Below, piece after piece: positions 1 to 5,659 of a DNA stretch of 5,659 nt. The stretch is taken from positions 1 through 5,659 of the forward strand of contig SKZJ01000228.1 of NCBI GenBank assembly GCA_007127425.1. The letters run 5' to 3'. The stretch's first letter is position 1; each line of letters starts with the position of its first letter. The notes under the pieces were generated by a model. That model saw only the letters and a program-made list of their open reading frames with translations, was not told the origin of the DNA and did no database searches. The position numbers were made by a program, and so were the translations under genes. The stretch is from Wenzhouxiangella sp. Its GTDB lineage: Bacteria; Pseudomonadota; Gammaproteobacteria; Xanthomonadales; Wenzhouxiangellaceae.

Positions 1-2858
1 CCACGCAAAACGAACCCGCGTTGCCCGGCAACGACATCACGTCGCTGTTCCAGGATTCGGCCGGCCGGCTCTGGATCGGCAGCTACCGCGGGCTGACGCG
101 TTACGACGGTCATTCCTTCGAGGCGATCTCCGGACCGGAAGCCGAAGACGGCGGCGTTCTGGACGTATCCGTCCGCAAGATGACCGAAGACCATGCCGGG
201 CGGCTGGTTGCCGGCGGGGCCGACGGGCTGTTCCGGGTCGAGCACGGGCGATTGACGCACATGAATTTTCCGGGCCCGGGTCCGGTCAGCGGACTGTACG
301 GCGAAGGCGAGGTGATGTGGGTCGGCGGCGTGGGGCGTTTCTGGCGCTTCGAAAACGGAGAACCGGCCGGGGAGCATCTCCTGCCCGAGGGCCTGGAAAA
401 TGCCCGGGTGAACGCATTCCAGCGCCATGACGGCGAACTGTGGATTGCCACCAGCGCCGGCCTGTTTCGTCATGCCGATCGCGGCCTGCAAGCATTCGAT
501 GCCCCATCGGCAGCGACCAGCGCCCCGATCAATGAAATGCTCGTCGACTCGGGCGGCACGCTCTGGGTCGGCACCGATGCCGCGCTGCTGCGTATCCACG
601 AAAGTCGGCTGGTGGAGTCGATCGACGACGGACACACGTCCGCCCACCCGCAGATCCGCAGTATGTACCAGGACCACGAGGGCAACCTGTGGCTGGGCAG
701 CAACATCCACGGTCTGGCGCGCTACTGGAGCGGCTGGGTTGATCGTTTTTCCCAGGCAGCGGGCCTTCATGTGCCGCTGGTCTGGAGTGTCGCCGATGCA
801 CACGACGATGCCCTCTGGGTCGGCACCAGCGACGGGGTCGCACGCCTTGTGGATGGTCGCTTTGTCGAGCAGGTCCCGGGAAGCGCCTTGCCGCACCCGC
901 ATGCCTACACCCTGTATCGGGACGTCGACACCCTGTGGATCGGCACCCGCGGCGGACTGGCATTGATGGACGTGCCGACCGGTGCTCTGTCCAGACCGGA
1001 AGCGCTGGGGACGCTCGACGCAGAACAGATCAACGGCATCGTACCGGCAGGCCCGCACGGCCGTTTCTTCTTCGCCACATCCCAGGGGTTGTTCCTTTGG
1101 GACGGCGATACCGGGCTGGAAAAATTACCGGAGCTGGGCAACCGCTTCGTGCGCCAGGTCAGGCTGTTTGATGACGGACAGATGATCGTGGCAACCGACG
1201 GCGGTGCCTTCGAGGGCACACCGGGCAGCCTCGCTCCGATGGCGTCCATTCCCGAACATCTGGCGGAAGCGCATTTCGTGACGGCACGACAGCTCGCATC
1301 AGGCCATCTGTTGTTGTCGACCCTGGACAGCGGACTGCTCTTCGGCGATGCAAACGACCTTCACCACCTGACCGTGGCCCGGGGGCTGCCCAGCGAGGCG
1401 AGCTACTTCGTCGTCGACGATCCACACGGCGACCTCTGGGTCGGCGGATACGAGGGGCTCTACCGAGTGGCGACGTCCCAGCTCGAGGCGTTTGCTGAGG
1501 GCACGATTGCCCAGGTCGAGGCCGATATGCTGCTCAGCGAGAGCGGTCGCCATCGCGGCAGCCAGCAAGGCTATTGCTGCAACGGCGCCGGGCACGCCAA
1601 GGGATTGCTGCGATCCGACGGTCTGTGGCTTCCGACAGGGGACGGCGTTGTGCGGGTTCGGCCCGAGACGATTGAACGCAACCCGGTACCGCCCCCCGTG
1701 CTGATCGAGCGCTACCGGGCTCATGACCGGTGGCATGAAGTTCGTGCCGGCGAATCGCCGAGTTTGCCCCGAGGCGCTCGCGACCTCGCATTCGAATTTA
1801 CGGCATTGAGCTTCAGGGACCCGTCGAGCGTGGAATTCCATTATCGCCTGGCCGGATTCGAAGAACACTGGCAAACGCTGGAGGGCGACTTGCCGCGCAC
1901 GACCAGCTATACCAATCTTCCGCCGGGCAGCTACCGCTTCGAAGTCACGGCCGGCAACAATGCCGGCGTCCTGCCCGATCATCCGGCCACGCTGGAGTTC
2001 GTGGTTCCGGCCTACTTCCACGAGACGAGGTGGTTCCGGCTGCTCGTGGTCGGACTCATCGTGCTGCTGCTGATTGCCAGCTACCGATGGCGACGGCATC
2101 AGTGGAGCCTGCAACAGGCGAATCTCAGGGGCCAGGTACGTGAACGTACCGAAGAACTGCGGCTGGCCAACGCACGCTTGCTCGACGCCAACCGCACCCT
2201 GCAGGACCTGAGCACCATCGATACGCTGACCGGGCTGCGCAACCGCCGCCACTTGTACGAAAAGATGGCGGAGGAACCGCAGAAACTCAGTCGACTGCGT
2301 GAGCGCGTTCCGGCCGACGACCTGGTGCTCGGATTCGCCCTGATCGACGTGGACCACTTCAAGCTGGTCAACGACCGGCACGGGCACCATGCCGGCGATC
2401 GGGTGCTCGAGCAGGTCGGAGAGCGACTGCAGGCCATCGCCCGCAAGGGCGACCATGTCGTGCGCTGGGGCGGTGAGGAATTCCTGTTCGTACTCCAGGG
2501 ACTACCCCGTGCCGATGCCGCGTCCGCGCTGGCGCGCATATCGGGCGCGGTGGGCCTGCGGCCCTACCGAATCAATGAGGACACCGAGCTGACGGTCACC
2601 TGCTCCATCGGCTACGCGGAACTGCCGCCCCGGGCAAGTGATCCGGTCGACGCCGTCGATTGGCAGGCGGTGGTGGAGATGGCCGACCAGGCGCTCTACC
2701 GGGTCAAGCAGACCGGCCGCAATGGCTGGGCGATGCTCAGGCCGGCCCCCGGCACCCCGTTGAGCGCCGTTACGCACGCCCGTCGCGATGCCATGGATGA
2801 CGCGCTGGAAGACGGTCGGGTCACACTGATTTCCGGCAGCCTCGACGACGCGGGGTGA
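1..2858 (+). CDS. Periplasmic-propeller (Reg_prop/Y_Y_Y) membrane diguanylate cyclase, 5'-partial
   Basis: Predicted to condense two GTP into cyclic di-GMP in the cytoplasm in response to a signal sensed outside the inner membrane. Residues count from the first complete codon, at base 3. Residues 1-570 hold about 13 Reg_prop blades with LW(I/V/L)G(S/T) signatures. A Y_Y_Y domain follows (about 593-672; GFEEHW at 618, NLPPGSY near 638). One transmembrane helix (about 678-694) precedes the basic stretch RWRR, which fits a cytoplasmic C-terminus. A coiled-coil linker (about 697-736) leads to GGDEF (737-910): LTGLRNRR at 742, metal-binding Asp782 in IDVDHFK, GGEEF at 823-827, and inhibitory-site RKGD at 814-817, five residues before GGEEF. 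All key residues are present, so activity is expected. There is no EAL domain. About 40 residues follow the GGDEF domain. The frame is open to base 1, so the true start and probable signal peptide lie upstream. The ligand is unknown. The architecture is well supported. Confidence 0.93.
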   Translation, partial: TQNEPALPGNDITSLFQDSAGRLWIGSYRGLTRYDGHSFEAISGPEAEDGGVLDVSVRKMTEDHAGRLVAGGADGLFRVEHGRLTHMNFPGPGPVSGLYGEGEVMWVGGVGRFWRFENGEPAGEHLLPEGLENARVNAFQRHDGELWIATSAGLFRHADRGLQAFDAPSAATSAPINEMLVDSGGTLWVGTDAALLRIHESRLVESIDDGHTSAHPQIRSMYQDHEGNLWLGSNIHGLARYWSGWVDRFSQAAGLHVPLVWSVADAHDDALWVGTSDGVARLVDGRFVEQVPGSALPHPHAYTLYRDVDTLWIGTRGGLALMDVPTGALSRPEALGTLDAEQINGIVPAGPHGRFFFATSQGLFLWDGDTGLEKLPELGNRFVRQVRLFDDGQMIVATDGGAFEGTPGSLAPMASIPEHLAEAHFVTARQLASGHLLLSTLDSGLLFGDANDLHHLTVARGLPSEASYFVVDDPHGDLWVGGYEGLYRVATSQLEAFAEGTIAQVEADMLLSESGRHRGSQQGYCCNGAGHAKGLLRSDGLWLPTGDGVVRVRPETIERNPVPPPVLIERYRAHDRWHEVRAGESPSLPRGARDLAFEFTALSFRDPSSVEFHYRLAGFEEHWQTLEGDLPRTTSYTNLPPGSYRFEVTAGNNAGVLPDHPATLEFVVPAYFHETRWFRLLVVGLIVLLLIASYRWRRHQWSLQQANLRGQVRERTEELRLANARLLDANRTLQDLSTIDTLTGLRNRRHLYEKMAEEPQKLSRLRERVPADDLVLGFALIDVDHFKLVNDRHGHHAGDRVLEQVGERLQAIARKGDHVVRWGGEEFLFVLQGLPRADAASALARISGAVGLRPYRINEDTELTVTCSIGYAELPPRASDPVDAVDWQAVVEMADQALYRVKQTGRNGWAMLRPAPGTPLSAVTHARRDAMDDALEDGRVTLISGSLDDAG
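36..1665 (+). repeat. Tandem beta-propeller blade repeats (Reg_prop), about 13 copies
   Basis: This is a protein-level repeat inside the diguanylate cyclase gene. The Trp of the LWxG signature, or the residue in its place, falls at residues 24, 69, 106, 147, 188, 230, 272, 312, 356, 395, 437, 479 and 542. The period is therefore about 41 residues (about 124 nt), except for a longer last step of 63. The Trp is replaced in copies 2 (Val), 9 (Phe), 10 (Ile) and 11 (Leu). DNA identity is low apart from short signature stretches: the 15-mer ctctgggtcggcacc occurs at 561-575 and again at 813-827. In the hybrid two-component family these blades form two seven-bladed propellers that dimerise and respond to ligand. 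Confidence 0.85.
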
Positions 2859-2860
2859 AC

Positions 2861-2879
2861 GGACGGGGAAACCCCGGCC
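2861..2879 (+). terminator. Small GC-rich stem-loop just after the cyclase stop (possible weak terminator)
   Basis: A perfect 5-bp stem, CGGGG (2864-2868) with CCCCG (2872-2876), closes an AAA loop. It is extended by GG/CC beyond one A-G mismatch. It starts 3 nt after the TGA stop at 2856-2858. No T-run follows on either strand, so it is not a canonical intrinsic terminator. It could slow polymerase or protect the 3' end, or it could be chance in GC-rich DNA. Confidence 0.25.
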
Positions 2880-2909
2880 CGCTGGATATCGGGGCGCCGG
2901 CTTTGCGCG

Positions 2910-2932
2910 TTGGTGTCGAGTGCCGATACCGA
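2910..2932 (+). terminator. Imperfect stem-loop between the convergent genes
   Basis: Bases 2910-2918 pair with 2924-2932 around the 5-nt loop AGTGC. The core is GGTGTCG against CGATACC with one G-U pair, and the outer extension adds a second G-U. The G-U pairs form only in plus-strand RNA, which would favour a role at the 3' end of the cyclase transcript. An alternative hairpin, CCGAT (2923-2927) with ATCGG (2933-2937), overlaps it. There is no T-tract. Support is weak. Confidence 0.2.
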
Positions 2933-2944
2933 ATCGGGTGATGA

Positions 2945-5659
2945 TTACCGATCGAATACGTCCCGCAGTTTGCGGGCCAGTTCGGCCTTGCGGTAGGGCT
3001 TTTCCAGGAGATGGAAGCCGTCCTCGCTTTCCATCTCCGGAGTGATCACATCCTGGGTGTATCCGGACGTGAAAAGAATGCGGATATCGGGATTGATGCG
3101 ACGGACTTCGCTGGCCAGGTCGGGCCCCTTCAACTGCCCCGGCATGATGACATCGGTAAAGAGCAGATCATAAGAGGGGTCCACTTTTAATTGCTCCAGC
3201 GCGTTCTCGCCGTCGCTGGCCGTGTCGACCTGATAACCGAGTTGCTCGAGCAGGCGGCTGACATGATCAAGAACCAGCTCGTCATCCTCCACCAGCAGGA
3301 TCCGTTCCGAACCACGCGGTGCATCATCCGAACACACGGCATCCTCGTCGGGCTTTGCATTTCCGGCGGCTCTCGGCAGGTACATGCGAACGGTTGTGCC
3401 CACACCGGGCTCCGAATAGATCCTGATGTGTCCGCGTGACTGCTTGATGAACCCGTAAACCATGGGCAACCCCAGGCCGGTACCCTTGCCTTTCTCCTTG
3501 GTGGTGAAGAACGGCTCGAAGAGATGGCTCAGTAGTTCCGGCTTGATGCCGTGCCCGTTATCGGTGACCGCCACCTCGACATACTGTCCGGCATCGACTT
3601 CCGGATGGTTCGCGGCGTATTCCTCATCCAGCACGCTGTTGCGCAGAGTAATGCTCAGGCGCCCGCCCTCCGCCATGGCATCACGGGCATTCAGGGCCAG
3701 GTTGAGTACCGCGGACTCGAGTTGGGCGGGGTCGATCTCGGCATGCCAGAGCGACGGCTCCGGGCGGATGTCGATCTCGACATGTTCCGGAATCGAGCGC
3801 TGCAGCATCGGCTTCATGTCATCGACCAGCTTGAACACATCGACACGTCGAGGCTCCAGGGTCTGGCGACGGGCGAAGGCCAGCAACTGGTTGGTCAACT
3901 CGGCGCCACGGTGTGCGGCGGAGAGCGTCATTTCGGCAAAACTTTTCAGCACCGGATTATCATCCAGTGACTCGTTGAGCAACTCGGCATTGCCCATGAT
4001 GACGGTGAGCAGATTGTTGAAGTCATGCGCCACCCCGCCGGTCAACTTGCCGATCGACTCCAGCCGCTGGGCATGCCGAAGCTGCTCCTCGAGCACGATC
4101 TTTTCAGTGACGTCCGTATTGATGGCCAGAATCGAGCGTGGCTGATCGTCTTCATCCCGAACCAGCGTCTGGTGACTTTGCAGCTTGCGTTTCTCCCCAT
4201 CCTTCCGTACGTGGTTCAATTGACCGTCCCAGCCGCCGGAGTCCAGCAGCCGCTGTGTCTCCTGAAGCCAGGCCTCCTTGCTGACATGGATGCGTTCGAA
4301 GATGGGCACGCCCAGCATCTCCGAAGATGTCCATCCATAAACCCTTGCCGCTCCCTGGTTCCAGAAGGTCACCGTTCCGTCGAGCTGGGTCACGATGATG
4401 GCGTCGCGCGCCTTGTCGAGCAGTTCGGCCTGCTCCGCCAATTTCCTTCTGTCTCGACGCTTCCGGGTGACATCCTTCATGCCGCCCACCATGCGATCAG
4501 GCTGTCCCGGCTCACCCGCAATGATGAATGCGCTGTCGCGCACCTCTGCATAGCCACCGTCCCCGCACAGAAAACGATAGTTGGCCCGCCACTCCGGCTC
4601 GCGGTTTTCGAAGACTGATTTGAGGCTGGACACGATCCGTTCGCGGTCGTCCGGATGCACCCGCTCTTCCCACCATTCCAGGCGGTGACCCGCCTCCTCG
4701 AGGCTATATCCAAAACTCTCCTGAAGACCCTCACTCCACCACAGATGGTTGGTCTCCAGGGTCAGTTCCCAGATGACGTCGTTGGTTGCCCGGGCCACTG
4801 CCCCGAATCGCTGCTCGGTTGCCTCCAACGAAAGTCGTGCCTGTTCTTCACGGGTGATGTCCTTGATGAAACCGGTGAATATGCGGCGATCGGAAAGCTG
4901 CACCTCGGTGACCATCAAATCGATGGGAAGCACCGTTCCATTCTTGCGCCGGGCCTGAAGCTTTTGCGGTGAACCCATGATGCGCGCCTGTCCCGTTTCG
5001 AGATAGCGCTTGAGCACTTCGTCGTGTCGGGCCTGGTCTTCCTCGGTCATCAGGATTCGGACATTCTGCCCCAGCAACTCGTCGGCCGAATAACCGAAGA
5101 TCTGTTCAGTCGCCGGATTGACCGTCTCGATAGTCGCAGTTTCGTCGATGGTGACAATGGCGTCGCCGGCGACCTCGAGGATGCCGCGCATGCGCTCGGC
5201 CTGTTCCTTGAGCTGCTCTTCGGCAACCTTTCGTTCGTGAATGTCGACGGTCGAACCGAGCCTGCGAACGGCCTTTCCTTCGGCGTCCCGGATGACTTTG
5301 CTGTTGGACTGCACCCAGCGGTACTCACCGGACTGCGTCAGCAAGCGGAACTCGGCACTGGCCCGGTCACCTGTTTCTCCGGCGACCAGGCGTTGCGCCG
5401 CACCGGACACCTGGTCGCGATCGCCCGGATGCATGAGCTCCATGTACGCTTCCAGGGTGTCGGGCATGTCTTCAAGACGTTCATAGCCCAGCATGTCGCG
5501 AAAGACCTCCGAAAACGTCACCTTGCCGGTGAGCATGTCGTAGTCCCAGAGTGCTGCCTGGGAGGCCTCGGCGGCATGACGGTAACGTTCCTCGGACAAG
5601 CGCAGGGCTTCTTCGGTGCGGTCCCGGTCGGTGATATCAGTCGCAAATGAGAGGATGGA
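2945..5659 (-). CDS. Multi-PAS hybrid sensor histidine kinase (HisKA, HATPase_c, receiver), 5'-partial
   Basis: Predicted to autophosphorylate on histidine with ATP and pass the phosphoryl group to its own receiver domain and/or an unseen partner. Residues count from the first complete codon, at 5659-5657; 904 are visible. Order: tail of a PAS/PAC domain (1-16, TDITDRDRTEEAL), PAS (about 21-142), FixL-like PAS (about 155-270), PAS_3-type PAS (about 282-400, HPDDRE at 335), PAS (about 410-520), HisKA with His545 in GVAHDFNN, and HATPase_c (about 640-763). HATPase_c shows NLALNARDAM at 653, DNGHGI at 700, LFEPFFTTK at 713 and GTGLGL at 726. The receiver (785-904) has acidic Asp792/Asp793, phosphoacceptor Asp836, Thr864 and Lys887. 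All catalytic residues are intact. No transmembrane segment is visible, so this part looks cytosolic. There is no HPt domain. The reading frame is open to the window edge, so more PAS or another N-terminal domain lies beyond. Stop is TAA at 2947-2945. The cognate regulator is unknown. Confidence 0.95.
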   Translation of the reverse strand, partial: SILSFATDITDRDRTEEALRLSEERYRHAAEASQAALWDYDMLTGKVTFSEVFRDMLGYERLEDMPDTLEAYMELMHPGDRDQVSGAAQRLVAGETGDRASAEFRLLTQSGEYRWVQSNSKVIRDAEGKAVRRLGSTVDIHERKVAEEQLKEQAERMRGILEVAGDAIVTIDETATIETVNPATEQIFGYSADELLGQNVRILMTEEDQARHDEVLKRYLETGQARIMGSPQKLQARRKNGTVLPIDLMVTEVQLSDRRIFTGFIKDITREEQARLSLEATEQRFGAVARATNDVIWELTLETNHLWWSEGLQESFGYSLEEAGHRLEWWEERVHPDDRERIVSSLKSVFENREPEWRANYRFLCGDGGYAEVRDSAFIIAGEPGQPDRMVGGMKDVTRKRRDRRKLAEQAELLDKARDAIIVTQLDGTVTFWNQGAARVYGWTSSEMLGVPIFERIHVSKEAWLQETQRLLDSGGWDGQLNHVRKDGEKRKLQSHQTLVRDEDDQPRSILAINTDVTEKIVLEEQLRHAQRLESIGKLTGGVAHDFNNLLTVIMGNAELLNESLDDNPVLKSFAEMTLSAAHRGAELTNQLLAFARRQTLEPRRVDVFKLVDDMKPMLQRSIPEHVEIDIRPEPSLWHAEIDPAQLESAVLNLALNARDAMAEGGRLSITLRNSVLDEEYAANHPEVDAGQYVEVAVTDNGHGIKPELLSHLFEPFFTTKEKGKGTGLGLPMVYGFIKQSRGHIRIYSEPGVGTTVRMYLPRAAGNAKPDEDAVCSDDAPRGSERILLVEDDELVLDHVSRLLEQLGYQVDTASDGENALEQLKVDPSYDLLFTDVIMPGQLKGPDLASEVRRINPDIRILFTSGYTQDVITPEMESEDGFHLLEKPYRKAELARKLRDVFDR
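4850..5197 (-). other. FixL/DosP-like PAS domain within the hybrid kinase, candidate haem sensor
   Basis: Residues about 155-270 of the kinase resemble the oxygen-sensing PAS of FixL more than the other three complete PAS domains do: GQNVRILM, then RHDEVLKRY, then an RKNG turn, then FTGFIKDIT. By motif alignment from memory, His212 (bases 5024-5026) matches the haem-ligating His200 of Bradyrhizobium FixL. Arg218 matches FixL Arg206. Gln232 (bases 4964-4966) sits where FixL has the oxygen-contacting Arg220 and DosP has Arg97. Related PAS domains without haem can share this sequence pattern, so haem binding is an inference only. Confidence 0.5.

Larger units (their letters stand above)
2859..2944. 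other. Intergenic spacer between convergent stop codons
   Basis: These 86 nt separate the TGA of the cyclase gene from the TAA of the kinase gene. Apart from the dyads listed separately I see no promoter, RNA gene or ORF. Both genes' transcripts must end here or read into each other as antisense, because no other gap exists in the window. Confidence 0.85.

Noticed and set aside
561..827. Direct 15-nt DNA repeat (561-575 and 813-827) as a possible recombination or mobile-element signature
   Set aside because: Both copies encode the same LWVGT blade signature in the same frame, so protein-level repetition explains them.
1299..2456. Long minus-strand open frame (385 codons) opposite the cyclase gene
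   Set aside because: It lies wholly antisense to well-supported Y_Y_Y, transmembrane and GGDEF coding sequence, shows no recognisable domain, and is what GC-rich codon bias produces on the opposite strand.
2861..2932. Canonical Rho-independent terminator
   Set aside because: Stems are present but neither strand has a T-run after them, so I kept only low-confidence stem-loop calls.
3462..4145. Plus-strand open frame (227 codons) opposite the kinase core
   Set aside because: It is antisense to the conserved HisKA/HATPase_c region. Its Ser/Arg-rich composition mirrors the kinase codons and no family is recognisable.
4025..4618. Plus-strand open frame (197 codons) opposite the PAS and HisKA coding region
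   Set aside because: It is antisense shadow of the kinase gene and overlaps other shadow frames, with no domain or convincing start signal.
5024..5650. Plus-strand open frame (208 codons) opposite the PAS domains
   Set aside because: It is complementary to PAS coding sequence, and the hydrophobic, His-rich composition follows from that. No independent support.
1..5659. The two genes as one new signalling system
   Set aside because: They are convergent, not co-transcribed. No shared domain, overlapping reading frame or fusion links them, and neighbouring signalling genes are common without a joint function.

Overview
The window is high-GC, densely coding bacterial DNA. It holds two large, convergent signal-transduction genes, and each runs off one edge of the window. 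The domain mix is a membrane-anchored Reg_prop/Y_Y_Y/GGDEF diguanylate cyclase beside a multi-PAS hybrid histidine kinase. With the GC-rich codon usage, this fits a free-living proteobacterium, most likely a gammaproteobacterium of the Xanthomonadales/Lysobacter/Wenzhouxiangella/Chromatiales type. That placement is an inference from architecture, not a species call.

Bases 1-2858 (+ strand) are the 3' part of a sensor diguanylate cyclase. About 13 beta-propeller blade repeats come first, predicted to be periplasmic. They are followed by a Y_Y_Y domain, one transmembrane helix, a short coiled coil and an apparently active GGEEF domain with an intact c-di-GMP inhibitory site. The true start, and presumably a signal peptide, lie upstream of base 1.

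Bases 2859-2944 are an 86-nt spacer between the two stop codons. It contains small GC-rich dyads but no clear U-tract terminator.

Bases 2945-5659 (- strand) are the 3' part of a soluble-looking hybrid histidine kinase: the tail of one PAS domain, four complete PAS domains, HisKA, HATPase_c and a C-terminal receiver. Its second complete PAS domain resembles the haem PAS of FixL/DosP and keeps the histidine that ligates haem, but has glutamine where the oxygen-contacting arginine is usually found.

The two genes face each other, so they cannot share an operon. One would turn an extracytoplasmic cue into c-di-GMP, the other an intracellular (possibly redox or gas) cue into phosphoryl transfer. 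Nothing in the window shows that they act together. I saw no RNA gene, mobile element, CRISPR array or promoter; both 5' ends lie outside the window. The most checkable point of interest is the FixL-like PAS domain with its altered distal residue.
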